A DNA stretch of 13,958 nucleotides from Methylococcaceae bacterium UBA4132 (lineage in GTDB: Bacteria > Pseudomonadota > Gammaproteobacteria > Methylococcales > Methylomonadaceae): positions 1 through 13,958 of the forward strand of contig DFWO01000108.1 in assembly GCA_002380945.1 (NCBI GenBank), read 5' to 3'. Both the position numbers and the translations under genes were made by a program. This document shows positions 1-8,837 of the stretch, one piece after another. The notes below the pieces were generated by a model that worked only from the letters and a program-made list of their open reading frames with translations, had not been told where the DNA came from and made no database searches. Every line of letters starts with the position of its first letter. Position 1 is the first letter of the stretch.

Positions 1-57
1 ACTTAGCTTACGAATGTCGGCAGGGCTTTGAATTTGGTCAAGTAGATGTGTGGTCAT
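1..57 (-). CDS. dxs: 1-deoxy-D-xylulose-5-phosphate synthase, N-terminal fragment (cut by left edge)
   Basis: Only the first 19 codons are present; the gene starts with ATG at 57-55 and runs off the left edge. The fragment reads MTTHLLDQIQSPADIRKLS, which resembles the start of many Dxs proteins (LLDxIxSPADLRxLS). Dxs is the thiamine-diphosphate enzyme that condenses pyruvate and glyceraldehyde 3-phosphate to DXP, the entry step of the MEP isoprenoid pathway, so it would feed the squalene made by the same gene string. The ATG lies one base after the copD stop (TAA at 61-59) and has no Shine-Dalgarno sequence, suggesting translational coupling to copD. The call rests on a short stretch and the catalytic domains are out of view. 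A second, C-terminal dxs fragment sits at the right edge. Confidence 0.78.
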   Translation of the reverse strand, partial: MTTHLLDQIQSPADIRKLS

Positions 58-58
58 A

Positions 59-1708
59 TTAGTAGAGGGGTTCACGATAGAACATTAGGATAATGCCAAT
101 CTGAAACAGAGCAGCAACAGAAATAAAACCAGCGATGCTTTTACCTGGTTTATCGAGCTTTAATTCTAGCCAGCGACCGCAAGCCAGAACCAGTGAAAAA
201 ACGCCCATGGTGGTGTGACCAACTTGAATTAAAAACGCGCTTTTCGGTTGAAAGCCAACATGAGAATGAGTCAGTAACATTAAACCGCCAAACGCTGCTA
301 ATACTGGAAATACCAAGGATAATTTTTCATGCGATGTCTTGCTAACACGAGCGGTCAGTTCAATAACACCCAATACAAATACCAGTAACGTGGCAATACG
401 GTGTTGTAATACTTCGCCGTTGTTAAAGGTACTTTCCCAAAAGCCGATAGGTCCTAAGGGCCACGTTTCTGCATCACTGCGGAAAAATAAGAAAATCCCT
501 AAGCAGAAAAAGCCGACGGGCCAGTATTTGCTCAAGCCCAGATATTTATTGGTTTCAGCGAGTTTCATATACGACAACATGGCAAAAAAGCTCATGGTGG
601 TCAGAAAAATGCCAGCGATATTGTGATTGTAGTTTGACCATTCGGTTGCTGCTATTGAAGGAATTTGGTCAATAATAGCGACACGTCCCGCTTCACCTGC
701 GATTAACGCGCTATGAGTCGGTGAGCTGGTCTGCGGAATTTGTGGATGAAAGGTATTTAATACTTCCAGCCAACCAGCGGTTAAATGCGGAATATCAATA
801 GCAGGCGGTTGTGAAGCCAAACTCGCAGCGGTAAACAGTAAAGTGATCAGTACGAACGTTTCTGCTTCGATGTAATAAGGCACACGGTTGTTTAAGGCGA
901 ATGCGTTACCTGATAGTTTATAGTCGATAACAGCCGATTTATTTAGATAAGCAAAACCTAGTGCTAGTCCCATTAAAACGATTTTGACCAGCAATAAATT
1001 ACCGTAGCCTGTCCCGACCAGCCCGTTCCAAGTATCGATGTATTGTAGGGTCATTAATACCCCTGAAAATAAAATCGCTACCACAGAAATAATGCCAAAA
1101 CGAGAAAAACGCCCTAGTAATAACGACCAGTTATCAGCGGCGACGCGTTGTTTTTCAGTCAATAGCCATAAACTCACCAATTGAAAAACGCCACCTATCC
1201 AAGCCGCCGCTGCCAATTGATGCAATACGGTGAAAGTCATTAAAAAGTATTGATTTTCAAAGCGACCTGCGCCATGTACTAACCACGCGCCTGAAATAAT
1301 CATCGGCAAAGCAACCATGCCTGCCGTAAACCAATGTTGTTTGGAGTAAGGATGCTGACGCAAAACTAAGTAAACATAAGCCGACAAGACTAAAGCAAGC
1401 ACAGTGCGAATAATGCCACCAATAAATTGCGTGGTATCGGCAAATTCAGGGAAGGGTGAGCGATTCAATACCGAAGACATCAATATGATTTTTAAAATAA
1501 TTTTAAAAATCTGTGCCGCTGCCAATAAAAAGCCGCCTTTGTAAAATAACGCGATAGTTTTGTCCAATAATACGGCGTTAAACTTATCCTGCTCTAACCA
1601 CGGACGCAATAAAAACAAGCCCCAAAATAAGCTACCAATTGCTAACGCATAGCAAATCAGATCAAAGCCGCCAATCAGAGAGTCAAGAAAATCTGCAATA
1701 CCTGCCAT
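59..1708 (-). CDS. copD: CopD-family copper resistance/transport membrane protein
   Basis: This is a 549-residue polytopic inner-membrane protein with roughly a dozen hydrophobic segments along its length. The CopD-like core is around residues 155-300 and includes a conserved-looking LHQLAAAAWIGG helix and a later helix with FSGVLMTLQYI. The C-terminal part (about 365-549) is a second membrane block with histidines in helices (THSHVG, QVGHTTMG) that could bind metal. CopD proteins are thought to move copper across the inner membrane with the periplasmic carrier CopC. Here copC lies 9 bp upstream and its stop codon runs into a weak TAGG ribosome site. The protein is longer than stand-alone CopD proteins of about 300 residues, so it belongs to the long copper resistance D type. 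The substrate is inferred from family and neighbour. Confidence 0.82.
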   Translation of the reverse strand: MAGIADFLDSLIGGFDLICYALAIGSLFWGLFLLRPWLEQDKFNAVLLDKTIALFYKGGFLLAAAQIFKIILKIILMSSVLNRSPFPEFADTTQFIGGIIRTVLALVLSAYVYLVLRQHPYSKQHWFTAGMVALPMIISGAWLVHGAGRFENQYFLMTFTVLHQLAAAAWIGGVFQLVSLWLLTEKQRVAADNWSLLLGRFSRFGIISVVAILFSGVLMTLQYIDTWNGLVGTGYGNLLLVKIVLMGLALGFAYLNKSAVIDYKLSGNAFALNNRVPYYIEAETFVLITLLFTAASLASQPPAIDIPHLTAGWLEVLNTFHPQIPQTSSPTHSALIAGEAGRVAIIDQIPSIAATEWSNYNHNIAGIFLTTMSFFAMLSYMKLAETNKYLGLSKYWPVGFFCLGIFLFFRSDAETWPLGPIGFWESTFNNGEVLQHRIATLLVFVLGVIELTARVSKTSHEKLSLVFPVLAAFGGLMLLTHSHVGFQPKSAFLIQVGHTTMGVFSLVLACGRWLELKLDKPGKSIAGFISVAALFQIGIILMFYREPLY

Positions 1709-1717
1709 GATAAAAAC

Positions 1718-2074
1718 CTAGGGTGTAACGGTAAAATGAATCAAGTCTTCAGTTAAATGCCCATCAGCGGCAAACACTTTCAAACGAATCGCATAATCAC
1801 CAATGGCTAAAGGTGGCACAGTAATAATGATTTGCCCTTGTTTATCGCCATTCACAGCCGATAACAATTGATGTTTATCGCCTTTGCTGACTAAAAATAA
1901 TTGTGATAAACCTAGCTCAACTTTAGAGTTAAACGACAATTCGACTTTACTTTCTTGGTTCGCATGAATCGGCGTGACTTTTAATGAATAATCGGTGACT
2001 ACTGCGTGTGCGAATACAACAGGCGTTTGCGATAACGACAAAAGCAATAAGCTGAATAAAATGAATTTTTTCAT
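1718..2074 (-). CDS. copC: CopC-family periplasmic copper-binding protein
   Basis: This is a 118-residue secreted protein. A signal peptide (KK followed by a leucine-rich core) should be cleaved after Ala22 (VVFA), leaving His23 as the mature N-terminus. CopC proteins bind Cu(II) through that N-terminal His together with an Asp and a His in a DxH motif; here these would be Asp104 and His106 (ADGH). The mature chain has no methionine, so the Met-rich Cu(I) site of Pseudomonas syringae CopC is absent. This looks like the Cu(II)-only short form. Translation is supported by a GGAG sequence 8 bases before the ATG, just after the hpnO stop 13 bp upstream. It probably passes copper to the CopD encoded 9 bp downstream. 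Confidence 0.88.
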   Translation of the reverse strand: MKKFILFSLLLLSLSQTPVVFAHAVVTDYSLKVTPIHANQESKVELSFNSKVELGLSQLFLVSKGDKHQLLSAVNGDKQGQIIITVPPLAIGDYAIRLKVFAADGHLTEDLIHFTVTP

Positions 2075-2082
2075 GAACGTGA

Positions 2083-2086
2083 CTCC
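2083..2086 (-). promoter_or_regulatory. Ribosome binding site of copC
   Basis: GGAG (read on the minus strand) ends 8 bases before the copC ATG and lies in the 13-bp gap after the hpnO stop. It supports the chosen start and independent initiation inside the polycistron. Confidence 0.6.
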
Positions 2087-2087
2087 G

Positions 2088-3467
2088 TTATTTTTTCAGG
2101 GCATGACCTGCCAAATTTTTACCTAAATCCCAAATCGCGCCTGAGATTTTATGCGTATCGGCAATGGTTTTATCAAAAGCGGTGACAATATGATTGCGGT
2201 CTTTTTGGGTTAAATTCAACGGTGGCAAGAGTTTAACCACGTTCATCCCATGTCCTGCGACTTGCGTCAAAATATGGTGTTCTTTAAATAATGGGATAGT
2301 AATCATTTGACAGAACAAGCCTTTATTCGCCGCTTCTATCATCGTCCAACCTGCTCTGAGGGTTAAACTTTTTGGGGCGTGAAATTCGATGGCTATCATC
2401 ATGCCTTTGCCACGCGCTTCTTTTAGAAATTCATATTGAGGGGCTAAAGCATTGATGCTGTTAATGATGTCCGTACCAACCGTTAGGCTGTTTTCCACCA
2501 GCTTTTCTTGTTCCATAACGTGCAGTGTTGCAAGTCCTGCCGCCATAGCCATATTATTTTTGGCAAATGTAGAACCATGTACCACTGCTCTATCCATGCG
2601 GTTATACACGGTATCCATGATTTTATGCGTCATAGCGACTGCACCGACGGGTACAAATCCACCCGATAACGCTTTAGCCATACAAATCATGTCTGGTTGT
2701 ACACCCCAATGTTCACACGCCCAGAATTTACCCGTCCGTCCTAAGCCCGTTTGCACTTCATCGGCAACAAACAGCGTGCCGTATTTTTTACATAAACGTT
2801 CCACTTCGGGCAGATAATTGTCGTCTGGCACATTCACGCCTTTACCTTGAACAGGTTCGACAATAAAAGCAGCAACGTCTTTACCACTCAACGCACGTTC
2901 TAAGGCTTCAATATCGTTAAACGGCACAGCACTGCAATTCGGTAATAATGAACCAAAGCCTTCACGGAAAATATTTTCACCATTCAATGACAATGAACCC
3001 ATTGTTAATCCATGATAACCGTGTTCGCAGTAAACAATTTTGTCGCGTTTCGTGGTGTATCTGGCAAATTTAATCGCCGCTTCGACAGCTTCCGTGCCTG
3101 AGTTGCAGAAAAATATTTTATCGAGATTATCAGGTGTGGTTTTCAGGATTTCCCGTCCTAATAAACCGCTGAGTATTGATACATCCAACTGCACTAAATT
3201 CGGCATTTCCAGTGTCAGCGTTTCTTTTAATGCGTCAATCACAGTGGGATGATTGCGTCCAATGGCAAACACACCAAAACCACTGAGCAAATCTAAATAT
3301 TCTGTGCCGTCTTGGTCATATAAATACTGCCCAACAGCACGTTTATAGTGGCGGTCATAACCAATGGTTTTTAACACGCGCACCATTTGATTATTCAAAT
3401 ACTGTTCGTACAGATCAAATTTATCGGTTGCGTGTTGAGCAAGAAGTTCGGTGATGCTAAAAGTCAT
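2088..3467 (-). CDS. hpnO: Class III PLP aminotransferase, HpnO type (aminobacteriohopanepolyol synthesis)
   Basis: This 459-residue protein is a fold-type I, class III (acetylornithine/GABA transaminase-like) enzyme. Visible features are the phosphate-binding SGTEA (123-127), YHG (151-153), the ADEVQTG motif with Asp236 contacting the pyridine nitrogen, and the Schiff-base Lys265 in MAKALSGG. HpnO-type enzymes are known from genetics in hopanoid producers to convert the C35 ribosylhopane-derived side chain to aminobacteriohopanetriol. The position between hpnN and copC in a hopanoid string makes this more likely than an amino-acid role. There are 47 bp to hpnN upstream with no clear Shine-Dalgarno sequence before the ATG. 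Methanotrophs also make aminotetrol and aminopentol, which need further oxygenation not encoded here. Exact substrate is inferred from context. Confidence 0.85.
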   Translation of the reverse strand: MTFSITELLAQHATDKFDLYEQYLNNQMVRVLKTIGYDRHYKRAVGQYLYDQDGTEYLDLLSGFGVFAIGRNHPTVIDALKETLTLEMPNLVQLDVSILSGLLGREILKTTPDNLDKIFFCNSGTEAVEAAIKFARYTTKRDKIVYCEHGYHGLTMGSLSLNGENIFREGFGSLLPNCSAVPFNDIEALERALSGKDVAAFIVEPVQGKGVNVPDDNYLPEVERLCKKYGTLFVADEVQTGLGRTGKFWACEHWGVQPDMICMAKALSGGFVPVGAVAMTHKIMDTVYNRMDRAVVHGSTFAKNNMAMAAGLATLHVMEQEKLVENSLTVGTDIINSINALAPQYEFLKEARGKGMMIAIEFHAPKSLTLRAGWTMIEAANKGLFCQMITIPLFKEHHILTQVAGHGMNVVKLLPPLNLTQKDRNHIVTAFDKTIADTHKISGAIWDLGKNLAGHALKK

Positions 3468-3514
3468 AAGTCAAGTTCAAAATAAAAATCAAAAAATTGA
3501 AAGTAGTTACGGTC

Positions 3515-6145
3515 TTAAACTCGTTTGCCGCTAAAAGCTGGCAACACAATTAATGAACAAATCACGGTAAAAAATAAGCCAATGGATAATAATAAACCCA
3601 TGCTCGCCATACCTTGATGTGAAGTAAAAGACAAACTGGAAAAACTGCACAAGGTGGTAATCGAACTGAAAATAATGCCGCGAGTGGTGCTACTGTGTAG
3701 TAGGTTTTCATCTTCATGCACATTAAAATGCAGGCGGTGCATAATTAAAATACTGCTGTCGATACCCATGCCTAACAATAAGGGTAGAGCAATAACGTTA
3801 GCAAAGTTAAATGGATTATTAAGTAATACATTAGTTGCTCCCGTTAACAACGCCGCTAATAATAAAGGTCCTATCACCAATAGCATGTGCTTAAAGTTGC
3901 GATAAGTTGCCCATAGTATCAGAGTAATCACAGTGAAGGCACTGGCAAACGCCTGTACAAAAGCTTTCACTACCGCTTCACCGCCTGCTAGGTTGGTAAT
4001 AGGAAATCCTGCAACTGCATCATTAACACTTTGGGCTTGTTGGACAAATTCTTTTAGATTATCAGGATTGTTTAGGTCTTTTTCAGGGGTAATCAGGATG
4101 CGATACAGCCCGTTAGCACTGAGCCAATGCGATTTAATGTCAGCAGGAATGTCGTCTAAAGTAAATTCGCCAGCGGTTAAACTGGTACGCAAGCGTTCCA
4201 TCGTATAAGGCAATAAACCAAGAATATTTTTTTCTAATAAACTATAGGTTGCGGCGGCATTAGCTGAGCTATCAGCTTGTTTTAAAAAGGCTTCAACTTG
4301 TTGTTGCAAAGTTTGCAAACTGGCAAGTGGTGCGTTAGGCGAGTTTTCCGCGATAGCTTTTTTCAGTGTCTCGTTGAATTTAGTTAATGCCGCTTTTTGA
4401 TCATTCTCTTTTAACACGGTATTAAAATTTTTTAACTGATTACCCAACATCAAATTTAAATCATCTAGCACTACCAGTTTATCTGCTTGGTTCTCAGCGA
4501 CAAAACTCGATAAGCTAATGGTATCGTGTACCGAAGGCAATTGGCGCATCTTTTTAGCCAGTGCGTTGGCTTCATCCAGCGAGTTGGCTAATGCGGTAAT
4601 GGCAAAAGGCGAATCATTTTTAGATTTTAATAAATCGTTGAAGGTTGAAACAGATTCGCTATGCGGATCGCGTAAATTAATTGGATTAGAATCAAACGTT
4701 AATTCAGTCAGAACCCAAATAGAACCAATTGCCAGTAGCACAGACACAATGCGTATTGTATTAGCATAATGAAATGGAAAAGTGACTATCCATTGTGGTG
4801 CAAATGCCGATTTAATCGGTTTTGGATTGTTGACGGGCATGACGCAAAACAAAGCGGGTAGAATAGTCAAGGAAATAACCAAACCGATAAAAATACCGCC
4901 GCCTGAAATAATACCTAATTCAGAAACACCCGAATAATCAGTAGGAATAAACGCTAAAAAGCCCAGCGCAGTCGTTAATGCACATAAAAATAATGATGAA
5001 CCTACGCCACTCATACTGTGATGAATAGCGTCATGATTAGAATAACCGCGTACACGCCGCTCTCGATAATATAAGCAAAGATGTACCGCATAATCAACAC
5101 CTAGCCCAATGTATAAACTAGCAAAGGCAATTGAAATAACGTTCAAGTGTCCAACGCTAATCCCAGCAAAACCTGCGGTAAAAATCAAACCCACGGTCAG
5201 TACAATGTAGGTGATGGTTAATAATTTCAAAGAGCGCAAACCAACCCATTGCACCACAAACACCAAAATCAGCGACAGTACACCCGCTAATTGCGCCCCT
5301 GTACTGACGCTTTCTAATTCTTCATGTTCTAAAGCAGGTTCGCCTGTAATGCGTATCCGTACCGATGGATAGTCTTGCATAACCGATTTGGCTGCTGTAT
5401 GTGCTGCATTTTGCGCTAGCTCGGCAGGCAGCATTTCATCAAACTTCAGTTTAGGCTTGGCAATAACCACCATTTGTTTCGCTTCAGCATTCAGTTTATT
5501 GTCGGCTAACAACGATTGCCATGATAACGCGTGTGCTTGTCCGTTTAGGGAGGGCGTTAAGTTGTCACCAATGGCGGTCAGTAATGGATTTAAATCCATA
5601 GGGAGATGTTGGTCGTGCTGTTCGAGCGCGAGGGTGATAATTTCCAATAAACCTGTCAGCGAATAATTTTGTGCTAAATGTCCAATGAACGGCTGAGCAT
5701 CAGTGAGTTTTTTAGCTAAATCTTCAAGATCAGCTTGATCTAAATACAGTAAAGCGTATCGACGAAAAAATTCATTGTCTTCAGGAATGTACGCCGAATC
5801 AAAGTATTGTTTTTCTTGGCTCAATAATTCCGTCAACTTGAATGCCGCTTGAGACGTTTGCTCAGGCGTATCTGATTCTACAACTAAGAGAGTGGCAGCG
5901 GCATCTTGTGGAAATGCCTCATCAATACGCCGTTGATTTTTTTGAAAGGGTAAATCAGGCGACAGCATTTCAGCCGTGTTGGTATTAACACTCAGGTTGT
6001 TATAAACATAGTAACTTGTTGCAATAGTCAACAATAGCGATACGATGAGTAACGTCCACGGAAAACGAAAAATCTGTTTTTCACACCAGTGTGCGGCACG
6101 ATTGAAAATAGAAGGTTCGTGGTGCTTTGGATGCTTTTTAGTCAT
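3515..6145 (-). CDS. hpnN: RND/MMPL-type hopanoid transporter HpnN
   Basis: This 876-residue inner-membrane protein has the two-fold repeat of the RND superfamily. A first helix lies at about 29-48 and is followed by a large periplasmic domain (about 50-280). A helix bundle (283-435) with GLGVDYAVH (347-355) comes next, then a helix near 462-480, a second periplasmic domain (about 482-725) and a final bundle (730-871) with GMGIDSSIL (792-800). The aspartates at 350 and 796 mark the proton-relay helices in this family. HpnN is established in Rhodopseudomonas and Burkholderia as needed to move hopanoids to the outer membrane. It starts 6 bp after the hpnG stop and lacks a visible Shine-Dalgarno sequence, so coupling to hpnG is likely. 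Length fits the family. Confidence 0.92.
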   Translation of the reverse strand: MTKKHPKHHEPSIFNRAAHWCEKQIFRFPWTLLIVSLLLTIATSYYVYNNLSVNTNTAEMLSPDLPFQKNQRRIDEAFPQDAAATLLVVESDTPEQTSQAAFKLTELLSQEKQYFDSAYIPEDNEFFRRYALLYLDQADLEDLAKKLTDAQPFIGHLAQNYSLTGLLEIITLALEQHDQHLPMDLNPLLTAIGDNLTPSLNGQAHALSWQSLLADNKLNAEAKQMVVIAKPKLKFDEMLPAELAQNAAHTAAKSVMQDYPSVRIRITGEPALEHEELESVSTGAQLAGVLSLILVFVVQWVGLRSLKLLTITYIVLTVGLIFTAGFAGISVGHLNVISIAFASLYIGLGVDYAVHLCLYYRERRVRGYSNHDAIHHSMSGVGSSLFLCALTTALGFLAFIPTDYSGVSELGIISGGGIFIGLVISLTILPALFCVMPVNNPKPIKSAFAPQWIVTFPFHYANTIRIVSVLLAIGSIWVLTELTFDSNPINLRDPHSESVSTFNDLLKSKNDSPFAITALANSLDEANALAKKMRQLPSVHDTISLSSFVAENQADKLVVLDDLNLMLGNQLKNFNTVLKENDQKAALTKFNETLKKAIAENSPNAPLASLQTLQQQVEAFLKQADSSANAAATYSLLEKNILGLLPYTMERLRTSLTAGEFTLDDIPADIKSHWLSANGLYRILITPEKDLNNPDNLKEFVQQAQSVNDAVAGFPITNLAGGEAVVKAFVQAFASAFTVITLILWATYRNFKHMLLVIGPLLLAALLTGATNVLLNNPFNFANVIALPLLLGMGIDSSILIMHRLHFNVHEDENLLHSSTTRGIIFSSITTLCSFSSLSFTSHQGMASMGLLLSIGLFFTVICSLIVLPAFSGKRV

Positions 6146-6151
6146 GCAAGA

Positions 6152-6871
6152 TTACAGATTGATGAGATGTTCAAGTTGTTTTGCACACGCTTTTAGCGTG
6201 CGTTTCGCCGCGCCAAATTGTTGTCTTAGTGTGATTAATCCCGATAATTCAAAGGGATGTGTGAGCAAAAATCGTAATAACTTACCAATTTCCACATCAC
6301 CTTGCGCATTTAGGGCGTGGCTCACCGCTTTCGGTAAGTCCATCGTAACGGGGTCTGCAATGGCGCGAATCGCCAAAAAGGGCAGTTTATGTTGTTCCGC
6401 AACTTTGGCAATGGCAATGCTTTCCATGTCTAAAGCAACGGCGTTGGTTTGTTGATGCAGTTGTTGTTTAGCGGCACTCGTTGCAACTAGAACTTTACTT
6501 TCTAGCAATGTCCCCGTGCGTAACGCAAAATTTGCTTGATTGGCTGATTTTTCTAATGCAGTTTTAACGTGACGATACCAAGTTGCATCAATGTCGAGTG
6601 TTGTACCTTCGGCTGTTATTAAGCTATTGGCTAACACTAAGTTACCTGATTGCAAGTTGGTACTTAATGCCGCCGCACAACCCCAGCTAATTAACCGAGT
6701 CGCGCCTTGGGCAATTAATAAATTTGCTGCCGCTTCGGCGTTGTTTACGCCCGCACCAGAATACGCTAATAGCAGGGTTTTAGTCAGCGACACACACTGA
6801 CCCTTAACCAGTTTTTGACTGGTTAAGGTATCGAGTTCTTGAGGTAGAGCAACGACTATCCCTGTAATCAC
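6152..6871 (-). CDS. hpnG: Adenosylhopane nucleosidase/phosphorylase HpnG
   Basis: This 239-residue protein belongs to the purine nucleoside phosphorylase/MTAN fold. It has an SGAG glycine loop (38-41), SWGCAAALS (62-70), a ribose-contacting DMES (148-151) and an IADP motif with the likely catalytic Asp173. HpnG releases adenine from adenosylhopane to give (phospho)ribosylhopane, the step after HpnH. The start is GTG at 6871-6869, which overlaps the TGA stop of shc as GTGA. No strong Shine-Dalgarno sequence is present, so translation is probably coupled to shc. An ordinary S-adenosylhomocysteine nucleosidase is the alternative, but the hopanoid context makes HpnG much more likely. Confidence 0.9.
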   Translation of the reverse strand: MITGIVVALPQELDTLTSQKLVKGQCVSLTKTLLLAYSGAGVNNAEAAANLLIAQGATRLISWGCAAALSTNLQSGNLVLANSLITAEGTTLDIDATWYRHVKTALEKSANQANFALRTGTLLESKVLVATSAAKQQLHQQTNAVALDMESIAIAKVAEQHKLPFLAIRAIADPVTMDLPKAVSHALNAQGDVEIGKLLRFLLTHPFELSGLITLRQQFGAAKRTLKACAKQLEHLINL

Positions 6872-8823
6872 TTTTTATTCAGCTCATTACGATAGCGAGC
6901 TAATGCCCACAGTGGGAAAAACTTGTCGTAACCGTGGTATTTCAAATAAAACACTTTAGGAAAACCAGGTGCAGTAAAACATTTGTCGTTCCACACACCA
7001 TCTGCTTGTTGTGTGCGTAGGATAAAGTCGATCCCCGCTTTCACTTCAGGGCTACGCGCTTCACCCGCTGCCATCAAACCTAATACTGCCCATGCAGTTT
7101 GAAATGCAGTGCTGAATTTATATTTGCCGCTGTAATCAGTATCGTGATAGCTGTAATTATCTTCACCCCAACCGCCATCGGCACGTTGTACGCTTTTTAG
7201 CCATGCCGCCGCTTTGGTGTACATTGGATCAGTTTTCGGCAAGCTGGTTTGCTCTAAGCCGAGTAATGATGACCAAGTGCCATAGATATAGTTAGTTCCC
7301 CAGCGTCCAAACCATGAGCCATCGGCTTCTTGTTCGTTACGAATGTACTCAATTGTGCGCTCTAAGGCGGGTAAATATTCATCGTGATCTTGGGCAACTC
7401 GTGCCATTAACATAGCACAACGCGCACTGACATCAGAAGTCGGTGGGTCTAATAAGGCACCGTGATCCGCGAAGGGAATTTCATTTAAATAGTAATAGGT
7501 GTTATCGACATCAAATGCACCATAACCACCGTTTTTAGACTGCATTCCAACAATCCAACGGGTAGCGCGGTGTATGGACTCATCCAGCTCAGGCAGATTG
7601 GATTCTGCCATTGCAAAGGCAACCACAGCGGTATCATCCACGTCTGGATAATGCGGATTGGCAAATTGAAATGCCCAGCCGCCGCCTGCTAAATCGGGTT
7701 TACTGATACGCCAGTCACCTGGTTCATCAGATAACTGCACGCTTTTTAGCCAATCGTAAGCGCGGGTTAAACTCGCATTGTTGCCGATTTTATCGCTTTC
7801 TTGTAGGGCTAAAGCGGCTAAACCTGTATCCCAAACAGGCGATAAGCAAGGTTGGCAGTAAGCATCATGTTCGTTGACCACTAACAGTTTATCAATGGCT
7901 TTTTTTGCAGTGATGAGCAATGGATCATCTTTAGGCATTCCTAACAGTAGTAATGCTTGGTAAGCCGCTGCCATTGCAGGATAAATGCCTCCTAAACCAT
8001 CTTCACCGTTTAAGCGTTCGATAATCCAGTCTTTTGCACGTTGCATCGCCAAATCGTGCATTTTTTTAGGAATTAATGGGCGAGTTACATGACCCAGTTT
8101 GTCCAATCCCAAAAAGATTTTGTTTAATAATGTTCTTTCAGGGAAATAATGCTTTTCTTCGTCAGGATGGGTAACAAATAATTCCAAAATGCTGACTTTA
8201 TTGGGATTGACCGCTGTAGCTTTTAACGTGCAGAGTATAAACAACGGTACCATCACAGTTCTTGACCAATAGGATACTTTATCTAAGTGAAACGGAAACC
8301 AGCTAGGAAATAACATGATTTCGACAGGAATGTACGGCACACCGCGCCAAGGCAGTTGTTCAAAAATGGCTAACGCAATACGCGTGAACACATTGGCTTT
8401 TGCTGCGCCACCTTGACTGAGAATGTAATTTCTTAAGCGCACCATGTGTGGCGCATCTTGTGAATCACCTGCCATTTTTAAGGCGTAATACACTTTAACG
8501 CTACAGCTTAAATCAGCAGCACCGCCTGTAAAAAGCGGATAGCTGCCATCTTCAGATTGACGTGAGCGTAAATACACAGCGATTTTTGCTTGCAGAGTTT
8601 CGTCGATTTCACCCAAATAGTGCATCAACATGATGTACTCAGAAGGAATTGTGCAGTCCGCTTCTAATTCAAATACCCAATAACCTGCTTCATTTTGTAA
8701 GCTTAATAATTTTTCTTGAGCTTTACTAATGGCTTTGTTCAAATCGTAGGCTTTGGAGTGAATTGCAGTCGAGGAGCTTACGGCATCGTGAGACTGTTTG
8801 TGTGTATGAGTATCGGTAAACAT
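6868..8823 (-). CDS. shc: Squalene-hopene cyclase
   Basis: This 651-residue enzyme cyclises squalene to hopene/hopanol at the inner membrane. The catalytic DxDD motif is DVDD at 394-397, inside the conserved PDVDDTAVVAF block. QW-type repeats that brace the alpha/alpha barrels are visible at about 89-95 (QSEDGSY), 428-434, 498-504 (QEADGSW), 546-552 (QRADGGW) and 605-611 (QQADGVW). Length is typical (630-680). The N-terminal 25 residues are a histidine/serine/threonine-rich extension (His6, 8, 12, 22) before the first conserved repeat. An AAGGA sequence 9 bases before the ATG supports this start. The gene lies 12 bp after squalene synthase and overlaps hpnG by 4 bases, so the three are almost certainly co-transcribed. 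Confidence 0.97.
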   Translation of the reverse strand: MFTDTHTHKQSHDAVSSSTAIHSKAYDLNKAISKAQEKLLSLQNEAGYWVFELEADCTIPSEYIMLMHYLGEIDETLQAKIAVYLRSRQSEDGSYPLFTGGAADLSCSVKVYYALKMAGDSQDAPHMVRLRNYILSQGGAAKANVFTRIALAIFEQLPWRGVPYIPVEIMLFPSWFPFHLDKVSYWSRTVMVPLFILCTLKATAVNPNKVSILELFVTHPDEEKHYFPERTLLNKIFLGLDKLGHVTRPLIPKKMHDLAMQRAKDWIIERLNGEDGLGGIYPAMAAAYQALLLLGMPKDDPLLITAKKAIDKLLVVNEHDAYCQPCLSPVWDTGLAALALQESDKIGNNASLTRAYDWLKSVQLSDEPGDWRISKPDLAGGGWAFQFANPHYPDVDDTAVVAFAMAESNLPELDESIHRATRWIVGMQSKNGGYGAFDVDNTYYYLNEIPFADHGALLDPPTSDVSARCAMLMARVAQDHDEYLPALERTIEYIRNEQEADGSWFGRWGTNYIYGTWSSLLGLEQTSLPKTDPMYTKAAAWLKSVQRADGGWGEDNYSYHDTDYSGKYKFSTAFQTAWAVLGLMAAGEARSPEVKAGIDFILRTQQADGVWNDKCFTAPGFPKVFYLKYHGYDKFFPLWALARYRNELNKK

Positions 8824-8832
8824 ATCGGCGCG

Positions 8833-8837
8833 TCCTT
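8833..8837 (-). promoter_or_regulatory. Ribosome binding site of shc
   Basis: AAGGA on the minus strand, 9 bases before the shc ATG. It overlaps the TAA stop codon of the squalene synthase gene (TAAGGA), so terminating ribosomes sit on the shc initiation site. It fixes the start that includes the His-rich leader. Confidence 0.65.

Noticed and set aside
2452..2817. 121-residue plus-strand frame inside hpnO
   Set aside because: It lies antisense within a well-supported aminotransferase gene, has a composition typical of a shadow frame and no family resemblance.
6045..6455. 136-residue plus-strand frame across the hpnN/hpnG junction
   Set aside because: It is antisense to two clearly conserved genes and has no recognisable motif.
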